64,000 nucleotides of DNA from JAHRAW01 sp965262585 (GTDB taxonomy: Bacteria; Pseudomonadota; Gammaproteobacteria; Arenicellales; Poriferihabitantaceae), in the NCBI GenBank assembly GCA_965262585.1, contig OZ253546.1, positions 2,232,001-2,296,000 of the forward strand, read 5' to 3'. Below are positions 26,315 to 35,608 of the stretch, piece by piece (within the stretch, counting starts at the first letter, position 1; every line of letters begins with the position of its first letter). Made by a program: the position numbers and the translations under genes. The notes below the pieces were generated by a model. It saw nothing but the letters and a program-made list of their open reading frames with translations. It was not told where the DNA came from and did no database searches.

Positions 26315-26707
26315 TTAGGCGCGTTTTTTCAAGGGCGTGGGTTTGCGATGTTCGTCCACGCACACATAGGTATAAGTGGCTTCGGTGACCTTCAAGTATT
26401 GTTCCCCGGCTTGTTTTCGGCGCACCCAGGTTTCGATGCTGATGGAAAGCGAGGTGTTGCCGGTGCGCACCAATTCGCAGTAGCAACTGACCTGATCGCC
26501 GACGAACACCGGCAAGTGGAAGGTCATGCCTTCGACCGCCACGGTTACCAGCCGCCCCTCCACCAGATAACTGGCGTAAATGGCCCCGGCCATGTCCATT
26601 TGCGACATAATCCAGCCGCCGAAAATGTCGCCGCTGGGATTGGCGTCGGCGGGCATGGCCACGGTGCGCAACGAAGGCGGCGCCTGTTTCGGAAATGAGT
26701 CGGCCAT
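26315..26707 (-). CDS. yciA: Acyl-CoA thioesterase, YciA family
   Basis: A 130-residue hotdog-fold thioesterase that hydrolyses short- and medium-chain acyl-CoAs in the cytoplasm. The family signature is clear: MPADANPSGDIFGGWIMSQM (catalytic Asp in the GDIFGGW segment), then VAVEGMTFHLPVFVGDQVS. The C-terminal basic tail is short. It ends 32 bp from the manC stop, and the deoxynucleoside kinase gene lies upstream on the same strand. Confidence 0.92.
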   Translation of the reverse strand: MADSFPKQAPPSLRTVAMPADANPSGDIFGGWIMSQMDMAGAIYASYLVEGRLVTVAVEGMTFHLPVFVGDQVSCYCELVRTGNTSLSISIETWVRRKQAGEQYLKVTEATYTYVCVDEHRKPTPLKKRA

Positions 26708-26736
26708 TAGATTTGGGCTATCAGATTTGGCGACAA

Positions 26737-27399
26737 TTACAACACCGGATTGAAGTAGTGGCGTCCCGAAGTGATCGTGCCGGCTTGCTCCAGCAGCAGT
26801 TGGAAGTGCTCTTCGTTGTCTACAAAATTGAGGTTTTCGGCATTGACCATCAACAGCGCCGAGTGGTGGTAGTTGAGGAAAAAACGAGCGTAGGATTCCA
26901 CCAGTTCTTCCAGATAATGGCGCTCCATATTGCGCTCGAACAGGATGCCCCGTTTGCGGATTCGACTCACCAGCACGTCCGCGGGTGCCTGTAGATAAAT
27001 CACCAAATCCGGAGTCGGCACTTCGGTCACGAGTTGCCGGTACACTTGTTCATACAGATACAGTTCATCGTCATCCAGCGTAAGGCGTGCGAACAGCGGG
27101 TCCTTGGCAAGCATAAAATCGGCAACCCGAACCGGCGCAAACAAATCCCCCTGCCGCAACGCCTTTAACTGTTTGACCCGCTGAAACAGAAAAAACAACT
27201 GAGTCTGCAGGGCGAACTGCGACGGTGCCTTGTAAAACCGTTCCAAAAACGGGTTGTCGGCGGGTTGCTCCAGCGACAGCCCGGCGCCCAGCTTCGAAGC
27301 GATTTTCCGCGCCAGAGTAGTCTTACCCACCCCGACCGGGCCCTCCACGACGATATATTTTTTGACGCTGATGTCTTTATTTTCCGCTGATTTTTTCAT
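26737..27399 (-). CDS. Deoxynucleoside kinase (dAK/dGK family)
   Basis: A 220-residue P-loop kinase that phosphorylates deoxynucleosides for salvage. It has the Walker A motif EGPVGVGKTTLA near residue 18, LEQPADNPFL (substrate-site Glu), an RVADFMLAKD block, and the RIRKRGILFERN lid. ATG 27399 was selected because the P-loop then lies at the usual distance from the N-terminus; the frame is open to 27504 but that part overlaps the divergent yciB. No direct link to the distant viperin gene is implied, although both concern nucleotides. Confidence 0.88.
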   Translation of the reverse strand: MKKSAENKDISVKKYIVVEGPVGVGKTTLARKIASKLGAGLSLEQPADNPFLERFYKAPSQFALQTQLFFLFQRVKQLKALRQGDLFAPVRVADFMLAKDPLFARLTLDDDELYLYEQVYRQLVTEVPTPDLVIYLQAPADVLVSRIRKRGILFERNMERHYLEELVESYARFFLNYHHSALLMVNAENLNFVDNEEHFQLLLEQAGTITSGRHYFNPVL

Positions 27400-27502
27400 G
27401 TTGATTTTGATGATACCCCGTTTCAAGGCCCGTTTTCTGATGTTCCCATGATACGCTATGCCTTTCACTTTCGGCCAATTTTTCGGCCCGCCAAATCCCG
27501 CC

Positions 27503-28066
27503 ATGAAACTGCTATTTGACCTGTTGCCGCTGCTGATATTTTTCGCGGCGTTTAAATTCTACGACATTTACACCGCCACCGCAGTGGCGATTTTTGCCAC
27601 CTTCGTCCAAGTCGGAATATTCTGGGTCCGGCAACGCCGCTTTGAAACCATGCATCTGGTGACGCTGGCGGTGCTCTCGGTTTTCGGCGGCCTCACCATC
27701 GCCCTGCAAGACGACTCGTTCATCAAATGGAAGCCATCCATCGTCAACTGGGTGTTTTCCGTGGCCATTCTGGGCACCCTGATATTCGCTAAAAAATCCG
27801 CCCTGGAATATGTAATGGGCCGCCAAATCAACCTGCCCAGCCCGATATGGCGGAAACTGAATATCTCCTGGGCGATGTTTTTTCTGGCGATGGGGTTTTT
27901 GAACCTATATGTAGCGTTTTACCACAACCCCGACTCCGACCAAGCAACCCGCACCGAAACCTGGGTCAATTTCAAAGTATTCGGCCTAACCGGGCTAATG
28001 CTGATATTCGTAATCGCACAAATGTTTTTTCTAGCGAAACACATTATCCCGAAAGAAGAAGGTTGA
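27503..28066 (+). CDS. yciB: Septation protein A / inner membrane protein YciB
   Basis: A 187-residue polytopic inner-membrane protein (about five helices) of the YciB/IspZ family, which affects cell-envelope synthesis and septation. The N-terminus MKLLFDLLPLLIFFAAFKFY and the central IFWVRQRRFETMHLVTL, GRQINLP and WRKLNISWAMFF blocks are hallmarks. ATG 27503 gives the conserved N-terminus; a 15-codon upstream extension has no counterpart. yciB near yciA is a common gammaproteobacterial neighbourhood. Confidence 0.95.
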   Translation: MKLLFDLLPLLIFFAAFKFYDIYTATAVAIFATFVQVGIFWVRQRRFETMHLVTLAVLSVFGGLTIALQDDSFIKWKPSIVNWVFSVAILGTLIFAKKSALEYVMGRQINLPSPIWRKLNISWAMFFLAMGFLNLYVAFYHNPDSDQATRTETWVNFKVFGLTGLMLIFVIAQMFFLAKHIIPKEEG

Positions 28067-28120
28067 ATATACTATTTACGCCGGACACGTCCTTTCAAGG
28101 ATTCACCCCAGCATGGACTG

Positions 28121-28149
28121 TTGACGGAACCTGAAAGCACCATTAGTAT
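28121..28149 (+). promoter_or_regulatory. Candidate sigma70 promoter of the BKACE operon
   Basis: TTGACG (28121–28126) and TAGTAT (28144–28149) are separated by 17 bp, with a predicted start near 28156. The resulting leader is about 60 nt and ends in GGAGA (28203–28207), 8 nt before the ATG at 28216. Confidence 0.45.
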
Positions 28150-28215
28150 GCAGTAGACAGGCGGGGCGTTGCCCGATTCCCGCCACTCAAAGCACTGGCA
28201 GCGGAGAAAATTCCG

Positions 28216-29103
28216 ATGAATTATGAAGTGATGGTCACCTGTGCGGTAACCGGTGCCGGTGATACCATCGGCAAACATCCCGGAATTCCGGTTACGCCCA
28301 AACAAATCGCCAGTGCGGTGGTGGAGGCGGCAAAGGCCGGCGCCGCAGTCGCCCATATCCATGTGCGCGACCCGCAGACCGGCAAGGGTTCCCGTGACCC
28401 GCAACTGTTCAAGGAAGTGGTTGACCGGGTGCGTAGCGCGGATACGGATGTGGTTATCAATCTCACCGCCGGTATGGGCGGCGACTGGGTGCCGGCGGCG
28501 GATGACCCGGCCATGCCGGGGCCGGGCACGGACATGGTCGGCGCCCTTGAACGCCTCGCCCATGTTGAGGGATTGCTGCCGGAAATTTGCAGCCTCGACT
28601 GCGGCACGCTCAACTTCGGCAACGGCGATGAAATCTATATTTCCACCCCGCCAACGCTGCGTAAAATGGCGGCATTGACCAAGGAATGGGGGGTCAAACC
28701 GGAACTCGAGGTCTTTGAATTGGGCCACATACGTTTCGCCCGACAGATGATCACCGAGGGCTTGATCGCCGACCCGCCGATGTTTCAGGTGTGCCTGGGC
28801 ATCCCCTGGGGCGCCGACCACAGCGTCGATGCGATGAAAACCATGAAAGACCATCTGCCGGCGGACGCGGTTTGGGGTGGTTTCGGAATCTCGCGCATGC
28901 AAATGCCCATGGCCGCGGCTTCGGTGGCCATGGGCGGAAATGTGCGTGTCGGATTGGAGGACAATCTGTACCTCGAAAAAGGCGTGCTAGCCTCCAACGG
29001 CCAGTTGGTGGAACGCGCCATCGAAATCATCGAACGCATGGGCGCACGCGCCATCACCCCGGCGGAAGCGCGCCAAAGACTCAATCTGCGCGGTGGCGGG
29101 TAA
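28216..29103 (+). CDS. Beta-keto acid cleavage enzyme (BKACE), probable 3-dehydrocarnitine cleavage
   Basis: A 295-residue TIM-barrel zinc enzyme that condenses a beta-keto acid with acetyl-CoA to give acetoacetyl-CoA and a shortened product. Zinc ligands are in AHIHVRDP and a downstream Glu in VGLEDNLY; the GIPWGAD and GGFGISRMQMP segments are typical. BKACE members use different keto acids (3-keto-5-aminohexanoate, 3-dehydrocarnitine, others). Here a carnitine-dehydrogenase-like gene at 37212 and acyl-CoA genes next door favour 3-dehydrocarnitine, giving glycine betaine and acetoacetyl-CoA. That assignment is inference. It leads the operon with the acyl-CoA dehydrogenase and CoA ligase. Confidence 0.85.
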   Translation: MNYEVMVTCAVTGAGDTIGKHPGIPVTPKQIASAVVEAAKAGAAVAHIHVRDPQTGKGSRDPQLFKEVVDRVRSADTDVVINLTAGMGGDWVPAADDPAMPGPGTDMVGALERLAHVEGLLPEICSLDCGTLNFGNGDEIYISTPPTLRKMAALTKEWGVKPELEVFELGHIRFARQMITEGLIADPPMFQVCLGIPWGADHSVDAMKTMKDHLPADAVWGGFGISRMQMPMAAASVAMGGNVRVGLEDNLYLEKGVLASNGQLVERAIEIIERMGARAITPAEARQRLNLRGGG

Positions 29104-29176
29104 CGCTTTCAACCGCCGTTATCAGTCTGCGTAACCCAGCCCGCGTAACCCAGCCCAACCCAACCCGGAGGGCGTT

Positions 29177-30337
29177 TTGGATATCACGCTAAGCCACGAA
29201 AACGAATTGCTGGTACGCACCGTGCGCGCGCTTGTGGAAGCGGAGATGATGCCTCATGAAGAAGAGGTGGATCGTCTCGGCTATGTGCCCGAAGAGTTGG
29301 GCCGGCAGATTGAAAAGCGCGCCATCGATGCGGGGTTGTACGCCGCCAATCTGCCCGAGGCGGTGGGTGGTGGCGGGCTTGATTATACGAGTATGGCGGT
29401 GGTGGAGCGCGAATACGGCAAGACCAGCCACGCGCTTCATTCGTGGGTTGGCAGGCCCACGGAACTGCTGCTGGCTTGCGAGGGCGATCAGGTAGAGCGT
29501 TATCTTACGCCTTGCGTGCGCGCCGAGAAACGTGAATTGTTTGCGCTGACCGAACCCGAAGCCGGGTCCGACATTATGTCGATGAAAACCAACGCCAAGC
29601 GCGATGGTGACGACTGGATTTTGAACGGCTCCAAGCATTTTATTTCCGCGCCGGTGTTGCCGGAGTTCGCCATCGTGTTTGCGGTCACCGGCGTCGATCA
29701 GATGCGCAACGGTCCGCGCAAGCGGATTACCGCGTTTCTAGTGGATGTCGGCATGAAAGGATTTGAGATTTCCACGGGAACCCGTTGCGTCAGTTATCGC
29801 GGCTACCATACTTTCCAACTGGCGTTTTCCGACGTTCGGCTCGCTTCCAACCAGATTCTAGGGGAAGAAGGTCGCGGCCTTGAACTCTCCGGCCAGTGGC
29901 TTGGCATGGGGCGCGTGTGGGTGGGCGCATCGTGCTGTGGCAAAGCCGAAAGGTTGTATCAGATGTCGGCGCAATGGGCCGCCAATCGCAAGCAATTCGG
30001 CCAGCCCATCGGGCGTTTTCAAGCCACCGGATTTCGCCTTGCGGATATGGCAATCGGTATTAAGACCGGCGACTTGCTGGTGATGAACGCGGTGGAAAAA
30101 GCCGACGCCGGTACTATGCAAGACACCGACGCGGCTATGGTAAAAGTTTATTGCTCGGAAATGCTCGGGCGGGTGGCGGACGACGCCGTGCAGATTCACG
30201 GCGGCATGGGGCTGATGGAGGAACTGCCGGTTCAACGCCTGTGGCGTGATGCGCGATTGGAGCGAATCTGGGACGGTACTTCTGAAATTCAGCGCCACAT
30301 TATTACCCGTTCGATACTGCGACCGCTGGGCGCATGA
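29177..30337 (+). CDS. Acyl-CoA dehydrogenase (possibly gamma-butyrobetainyl-CoA or similar)
   Basis: A 386-residue FAD enzyme that introduces an alpha-beta double bond into an acyl-CoA. It has FALTEPEAGSD, the FAD-binding WILNGSKHFISA, RKQFGQPI, and QIHGGMGLMEE. The residue in the place of the usual catalytic Glu (YEGT in medium-chain enzymes) is Asp366 in IWDGTSEIQR. The start is TTG 29177, supported by GGAGG (29167–29171) five bases upstream; no ATG lies at a suitable place. The stop overlaps the next start (ATGA). Between BKACE and this gene is a short tandem repeat of AACCCAGCCC-like units. Confidence 0.87.
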   Translation: MDITLSHENELLVRTVRALVEAEMMPHEEEVDRLGYVPEELGRQIEKRAIDAGLYAANLPEAVGGGGLDYTSMAVVEREYGKTSHALHSWVGRPTELLLACEGDQVERYLTPCVRAEKRELFALTEPEAGSDIMSMKTNAKRDGDDWILNGSKHFISAPVLPEFAIVFAVTGVDQMRNGPRKRITAFLVDVGMKGFEISTGTRCVSYRGYHTFQLAFSDVRLASNQILGEEGRGLELSGQWLGMGRVWVGASCCGKAERLYQMSAQWAANRKQFGQPIGRFQATGFRLADMAIGIKTGDLLVMNAVEKADAGTMQDTDAAMVKVYCSEMLGRVADDAVQIHGGMGLMEELPVQRLWRDARLERIWDGTSEIQRHIITRSILRPLGA

Positions 30338-32466
30338 CGCCGCGCACGCGGGACAACCTGAAGCGGCTGCTGAGGCCGCGTCATATTGTGTTCATTGGCG
30401 GGCGGGATGCCGAGATTGCCCTCAACACCTGCCGGAGAATTGGCTTTGAAGGGCAACTTTGGGCGGTCAATCCACGGCGTGCATCCCTGGCGGGCATTCC
30501 CTGTTATGCCAGTGTGGATGAATTGCCCGAAGCCCCGGATGCGATTTTTCTCGCCGTGCCACCTGCCGCCGCCATCGAAGTTACGGCACAACTTGCCCGG
30601 CAAGGCGCGGGCGGGGTGGTGTGTTATACCGCCAGTTTCGCCGCGGACGGCTCTGAAGGCGGCGCTTCGGATCAGCCATTGGTGGAGGTGGCCGGCGACA
30701 TGGCGGTGGTCGGCCCCAACTGCTACGGCCTGATCAACTACCTCGACAAGGTCGCGCTGTGGCCCTTCGCCCACGGCGGCGATTGCCCCGGATTCGGCGC
30801 CGCCATCATCACCCAAAGCGGAATGCTGGCTTCGGACATCACCATGAACCGGCGCTCGTTGCCGCTCGCGTATATGATCTCCGCCGGCAACCAGTCGCTG
30901 CTGGGGTTGGAGGACTATGTGGAGGTACTGTGCGAGCGCGACGAAGTCAGGGCCATCGGGCTGCACATCGAGGGGCTGAAAGATATCGAGTCGTTCAGCC
31001 GCACGGCGCGCAAGGCACTTGAACGCAACAAGCCGATGGTCGCGCTCAAAACCGGCACCTCAAAAATCGGTTCGCGCCTGACCGTCAGCCATACCGGTTC
31101 GCTTTCCGGGGATAACGAACTGTATCAGGCACTGTTCGAACGGCTCGGCATTATCAGCGTGAACAACCCGGCGCAGTTGCTCGAAACCTTGAAATACATC
31201 TGCGTGGCCGGAATCCCCGCCGGCAACCGCGTGTTCGGCTTCACCTGTTCGGGCGGCGGCGCGACGCTGCTTGCCGATTACGGCGCCGAAGCGGCGATCG
31301 AATTTCCGCAACCGTCGAAACGCGCCGCCAAAAAGATGGTGAGGCTGCTGCCCGAGATCGCCGAGGTTTCCAACCCCCTCGACTACACTACGCCGATCTG
31401 GGGTCAGGCCGATAAAGTGCGGCCGGTTTTTCAAGCCGCGTTGCGCGATCCTTGTGATGCCGCCGTGATAGTGCAAGATTTTCCGCTGCCGGGGCTCGAT
31501 GAGAGCAAACCGCATTACCTAAGCGACACGCATTCTTTCATCGCAGAGACCGCCAAAGCAGGCGTACCCGCCGCGGTTTGCAGCACGCTGCCGGAGAATA
31601 TTGACCGGGAGACACGCGAGATGCTAATCGCCAACAAGGTGGCGCCGTTACAAGGAATCCGCGAAGCGGTCAACGCACTCAGCACCGCCGCGTGGTATGG
31701 GCGGCAAAGAACTTTCGCGCTACGCCACCTGTCCGCTGACCTTATCAAGGCACCCGGCGGCGAGATTCATCCCATCGACGAATGGAGTAGCAAGGCCATG
31801 CTCCAATCAGCGGGCCTGAAAATTCCCCACGGGCGGCTTGTCGACAGCGAAAGCGCCGGCAAGGTCGCGCAACAACTGGGTTTTCCGGTGGTGCTGAAAC
31901 TGAATTCCAACCGGGTTGCCCATAAAACCGAAATAAACGCGGTGCGCCTCGGGCTGAACAACGCCGTTGAAGTTGAGGCGGCGGCTCAAAGGATGCGCGC
32001 CGAGGTCGGTCGCGCCATTCCCGGACTTGATACCAGCCACTTTCTGCTCGAAAAAATGATCGCCCCGCCGGTGGCGGAACTGCTGCTCAATATTCGAACC
32101 GACCGCCAGTTTGGTCTGGCAATGACGCTGGCTGGCGGCGGTGTGTTCGTGGAAATAGTCGCCGACGCGGTTACGCTGTTGCTGCCGGTGGGTGAAGCCG
32201 AGATTCGCTCGGCACTTGAACGCTTGAAAATAGCACCCCTGCTAAACGGATTTCGCGGAAGCACGCCGGTCAACAAACGCACGCTCGCCAAAATCATCAT
32301 GCACCTAGCAAATTACGCAACCGCAAACAAAAACCACATCGCAGAAATCGAAATCAACCCGCTATTTGTGTATGCCGAGGAAGTATGTGCGGTGGATGCA
32401 CTCATGTATGTTTATGACGATACGAACGGTGCCAGTTTTTCAGGGATTGATGATAGGAACGAGTAA
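30334..32466 (+). CDS. ADP-forming acyl-CoA synthetase (acetate-CoA ligase superfamily)
   Basis: A 710-residue single-chain enzyme that makes acyl-CoA from acid, CoA and ATP with release of ADP. The order is a CoA-binding Rossmann domain (about 12–130, IVFIGGRDAE, VGPNCYGLIN), succinyl-CoA-ligase-like domains (AIITQSGMLA, VSHTGSLSGDN with the phosphohistidine, FTCSGGGATLLADY), then an ATP-grasp domain (about 480–700, FPVVLKLNSNRVAHKTE, LLLNIRTDRQFG, EIEINPLFV). It overlaps the acyl-CoA dehydrogenase by four bases, so it probably activates that enzyme's substrate, possibly gamma-butyrobetaine or another betaine acid (inference). Confidence 0.87.
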   Translation: MTPRTRDNLKRLLRPRHIVFIGGRDAEIALNTCRRIGFEGQLWAVNPRRASLAGIPCYASVDELPEAPDAIFLAVPPAAAIEVTAQLARQGAGGVVCYTASFAADGSEGGASDQPLVEVAGDMAVVGPNCYGLINYLDKVALWPFAHGGDCPGFGAAIITQSGMLASDITMNRRSLPLAYMISAGNQSLLGLEDYVEVLCERDEVRAIGLHIEGLKDIESFSRTARKALERNKPMVALKTGTSKIGSRLTVSHTGSLSGDNELYQALFERLGIISVNNPAQLLETLKYICVAGIPAGNRVFGFTCSGGGATLLADYGAEAAIEFPQPSKRAAKKMVRLLPEIAEVSNPLDYTTPIWGQADKVRPVFQAALRDPCDAAVIVQDFPLPGLDESKPHYLSDTHSFIAETAKAGVPAAVCSTLPENIDRETREMLIANKVAPLQGIREAVNALSTAAWYGRQRTFALRHLSADLIKAPGGEIHPIDEWSSKAMLQSAGLKIPHGRLVDSESAGKVAQQLGFPVVLKLNSNRVAHKTEINAVRLGLNNAVEVEAAAQRMRAEVGRAIPGLDTSHFLLEKMIAPPVAELLLNIRTDRQFGLAMTLAGGGVFVEIVADAVTLLLPVGEAEIRSALERLKIAPLLNGFRGSTPVNKRTLAKIIMHLANYATANKNHIAEIEINPLFVYAEEVCAVDALMYVYDDTNGASFSGIDDRNE

Positions 32467-32543
32467 ACAAAAGCTTCATAAGCAGCCTGTCGGAGCTATT
32501 GCGTGTCGTCTACTTTGGAGCGGGTGGGATTCGATAGCCACTT

Positions 32544-33572
32544 TTACTTCCCGCGCCGTGCCACAAAACGCGCATGGGCTTTATCGCTGCCGTCATGCCA
32601 GGTTCCAAAAAGTTGGTCGAGGGGGGTGGGGGTGTTGCCGTAGTTCACTTCGAAGTAGCGGTGGTGCAGTTGGTGGAAGTAGTCTCCGGTTGGCAGGGTG
32701 TTTTGCTGGTTGCCCCAGGGGAGGGCGACTTGTTGAAATCCTGAATGGGAGAACGCCGGCCCGAGGCCGAAGAAAAAGCCGGCGGCGAGGACGATGACCG
32801 GGTGTGCGGGCACCACCCACCACAGCACGAAGACGCTGAAATACAGCAGATGTTCCACCGGATGCATGGAAATCCCCGACCACGGGCCGATGTTGACGTT
32901 GCGGTGATGCAGTTCATGGGCGATTCGATACAGCGGCGGCCAGTGCAAGAGGCGATGAATCCAGTAAAAATGAAAAGTCCCCCAGAAAAATATCAGCACT
33001 GTCATGCTCAGGAGATACAACGGCGCTTCACCCCATGCCAGTTGCCGAACTTGGCCGCTTGCATACAGCCACAAGGTGACCGCCTCATACAGCGACCACA
33101 CCAAAGTGCCGCTCGCCAGGCTCCAAAACATATTGTCCTTCACCTGACTGCTCCATAAAAACACGCGGTTGCCGGTGGCTGGCCAGCGCGGGTCGAATTT
33201 GAATTCCCGCTGCTGCCGGCGTTTGATATACAGCCACCAATGCAGCCCGCCCGCAACCCCACTGAGCAGCACCGCGTTACGCAGCCAGATCATCAATATC
33301 CAGCCGGGCCGCAAGGTTTCCATCTGTTGCGGGTCGGGGGTCAGGAAGTGCCATGTCGCGACCGCCAGTCCCAGGTAGAAAATGCCGTAGGGAAAGACGA
33401 TGTCATGCCAGAACCAGCGCGCGCAAGCCGATATGCGTGGCGGCCAGCGATAAAGAGGCGGCACCGCAATCGGGTCCGCAGGGCGGTAGCCGCGGGAATT
33501 GGGCTGGGAGTTGGCTTGGGAATTGAGTTGGGAATTGGCGGGTGCGAATTGCTCGGACATAGTTGGATCCAC
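32544..33572 (-). CDS. Fatty acid hydroxylase/sterol desaturase family membrane di-iron enzyme
   Basis: A 342-residue membrane protein with the three histidine boxes of the family: HFYWIHRLLH (201–210), HELHHRN (219–225) and HQLHHRYF (300–307), which bind two irons for O2-dependent hydroxylation or desaturation. Hydrophobic segments precede and separate the boxes. The N-terminus contains a low-complexity run of NSQ/NSQL/NSQA/NSQP units made by short tandem duplications (about 33494–33535), so the real start could be Met1, Met5 or later. It lies on the minus strand 19 bp after the aldehyde dehydrogenase stop, probably in the same transcript. Substrate unknown. Confidence 0.82.
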   Translation of the reverse strand: MDPTMSEQFAPANSQLNSQANSQPNSRGYRPADPIAVPPLYRWPPRISACARWFWHDIVFPYGIFYLGLAVATWHFLTPDPQQMETLRPGWILMIWLRNAVLLSGVAGGLHWWLYIKRRQQREFKFDPRWPATGNRVFLWSSQVKDNMFWSLASGTLVWSLYEAVTLWLYASGQVRQLAWGEAPLYLLSMTVLIFFWGTFHFYWIHRLLHWPPLYRIAHELHHRNVNIGPWSGISMHPVEHLLYFSVFVLWWVVPAHPVIVLAAGFFFGLGPAFSHSGFQQVALPWGNQQNTLPTGDYFHQLHHRYFEVNYGNTPTPLDQLFGTWHDGSDKAHARFVARRGK

Positions 33573-33591
33573 TCAGAAGGTAAGCCCGCGC

Positions 33592-35070
33592 CTAACGCAT
33601 CACGAACGGGTTGGCCATGGGTTGTTCGGAAAAATTCATCCACACGGTTTTTGCGCGGGTGTAGTCATACATCGCTTGAAAGCCGCTTTCGCGGCCGTAG
33701 CCTGAGTCTTTGAAGCCGCCAAATTCGGCGATGGGGGAGACCACGCGGTAGGTGTTGACCCACACGATTCCGGCGCGAACTGCCCGTGCGACCCGCAACG
33801 AACGGGCGCTGTCTTTGGTGAAAATGCCCGCCGCCAGCCCGTGTTTGGTGTGGTTGGCGAAGGCGATGGCCTGGGCTTCGTCGGTAAAGCGAATGACGCT
33901 GAGCACCGGCCCGAACAATTCCGTGTCCACGATGCGCAAGTCCTGCCCGGGGCATTCGATGATGGTCGGTTCATAATACAGTCCGTTGCCGGCGGGCGAT
34001 TTGCCGCCGCACAGTAATTTGCCGCCTTGTTCCTGCGCAAAAGCGACTTCGCGCTCGATACCGGCAAGTTGCGCGGCGGTGCATAGCGGCCCCATCTGAG
34101 TGGCCTCGTCCAGTGGATCGCCAATTTTGATGCGGGCGGTTTGTTCAATCATCTTTGACAGGAATTCATCGGCGATGTTTTCTTGGAGATAAAGCCTGGA
34201 ACCGGCCACGCAACTTTGTCCGGCGGCGCCGAAAATACCGGCGATGGAACCGTTCACCGCGCTTTCCAGATCGGCATCATCAAAGACGATAAACGGCGAC
34301 TTGCCGCCGAGTTCGAGGGAAACCTCGGCGAAGTTTTCCGCCGAGTTATACAACACCTGACGGGCGGTGTTCGGCCCGCCGGTGAAACTGATGCGTTGAA
34401 CCAGCGGATGCGAGGTCAGGGCGCGGCCGCAGGGGTCGCCGTGGCCGGTAACGATGTTGACCACCCCGGGCGGGAATCCGGCTTCTTCGATGAGGCGGCC
34501 AAATTCCAGCAGCGCCGCGGAGGCGTGTTCAGAGGCTTTAAGCACCACGCAATTTCCCGCCGCCAGCGCCGGGCCGACCTTGACCGCGACCAGAAAAAGT
34601 TGCGAATTCCACGGCACCACCGCCGCCACTACCCCCAGCGGCTCGCGGTTGGTGAACACAAACAAGCCCGGTTTGTCGATGGGCATCGTCTGGCCGTGAA
34701 TTTTGTCGGCGCAGCCGGCGTAGTAATGAAAAAAATCCGCGATGTACTTGGCCTGCCAGCGCGTTTCCGTGAGTATTTTGCCGGTGTCAATGGTTTCCAC
34801 CCGGCCCAGTTCCTCGGATTTACCGGCCAGCAGGTCGGCCAGTCTGCGCAGATGCCGCCCGCGTTCGGTGGGCGAGATGTTCGCCCACGGCCCGCTGGTG
34901 AATGCGCGGTGGGCGGCCTGTACCGCAGCGTCCACATCGCCTTCGGTGGCTTCGGGAATGTGCGCCCACACTTCCCCATTGGCCGGGTTGATGCTGGGAA
35001 ATGTTTTTCCATCGCCGGCGTCAACCCACTGGCCGTCGATGAGCATTTGAAAGGATTTTGGTTTGGCCAT
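33592..35070 (-). CDS. NAD(P)-dependent aldehyde dehydrogenase (betaine-aldehyde type)
   Basis: A 492-residue ALDH. Catalytic Glu is in VSLELGGKSP and the catalytic Cys in GAAGQSCVAGSR; cofactor contacts lie in VPWNSQL and SFTGG. The C-terminal EFGGFKDSGYGRE block is standard. In a cluster with carnitine dehydrogenase and BKACE, 4-trimethylaminobutyraldehyde or betaine aldehyde is a reasonable substrate, but the sequence alone does not settle it. Divergent from the small VOC gene with 122 bp of AT-rich DNA between. Confidence 0.88.
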   Translation of the reverse strand: MAKPKSFQMLIDGQWVDAGDGKTFPSINPANGEVWAHIPEATEGDVDAAVQAAHRAFTSGPWANISPTERGRHLRRLADLLAGKSEELGRVETIDTGKILTETRWQAKYIADFFHYYAGCADKIHGQTMPIDKPGLFVFTNREPLGVVAAVVPWNSQLFLVAVKVGPALAAGNCVVLKASEHASAALLEFGRLIEEAGFPPGVVNIVTGHGDPCGRALTSHPLVQRISFTGGPNTARQVLYNSAENFAEVSLELGGKSPFIVFDDADLESAVNGSIAGIFGAAGQSCVAGSRLYLQENIADEFLSKMIEQTARIKIGDPLDEATQMGPLCTAAQLAGIEREVAFAQEQGGKLLCGGKSPAGNGLYYEPTIIECPGQDLRIVDTELFGPVLSVIRFTDEAQAIAFANHTKHGLAAGIFTKDSARSLRVARAVRAGIVWVNTYRVVSPIAEFGGFKDSGYGRESGFQAMYDYTRAKTVWMNFSEQPMANPFVMR

Positions 35071-35192
35071 GGTGATGCGCTCGTGATACGGTTGAATTAG
35101 AACCTCGTTGAAATATACAATATCAATTGCCGTGGACTAAATAATAATTGTTTTTTATCCTAATAGTTAGCCTTTACCTGATAAATGCTGCC

Positions 35193-35552
35193 ATGCACAA
35201 TCACGAAAAAATCAACTATGTGGAATTTCCCGCCGGAAATCTCGCCGCCACCAAAGCATTCTTTGAAACCGCATTCGGATGGTCGTTCGTAGATTACGGC
35301 GACGCATATAGCGCGTTCTCCGACCAAGGGTTGGATGGCGGATTCTACCAATCCGAGCAATGCGCGACTACGCACAACGGCAGTGCCCTGGTGGTTTTTT
35401 ACAGCGACCATCTGGAACAAACCCAAGCCCGAATCGAAGCCGCGGGCGGGCGCATTGTGAAACCCATATTCACCTTCCCCGGCGGACGGCGTTTCCATTT
35501 CACCGAGCCCAGCGGCAACGAGTTCGCGGTGTGGAGTGAAGTCGGCGAGTAA
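35193..35552 (+). CDS. VOC-family protein (glyoxalase/bleomycin-resistance fold)
   Basis: A 119-residue single VOC domain with YVEFPAGNLAATKAFFETAFGW at the front, and FPGGRRFHFTEPSGNEFAVW at the back. It is of the small YdhR/PhnB-like type rather than true glyoxalase I. ATG 35193 begins the conserved H-x-K-I-NYVEF segment; the frame is open 45 nt further up without homology. Function unknown. It is followed 56 bp later by the RidA gene. Confidence 0.82.
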   Translation: MHNHEKINYVEFPAGNLAATKAFFETAFGWSFVDYGDAYSAFSDQGLDGGFYQSEQCATTHNGSALVVFYSDHLEQTQARIEAAGGRIVKPIFTFPGGRRFHFTEPSGNEFAVWSEVGE

Positions 35553-35608
35553 CGAATATACATGATGACAAATATACCGGCTAAATACACCGGGTAATAC
35601 ATGAAGCA

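Noticed and set aside
26737..27399. Deoxynucleoside kinase as a partner of viperin
   Set aside because: Some viperins are linked to nucleotide kinases, but this gene is about 18 kb away in an ordinary yciA/yciB neighbourhood.
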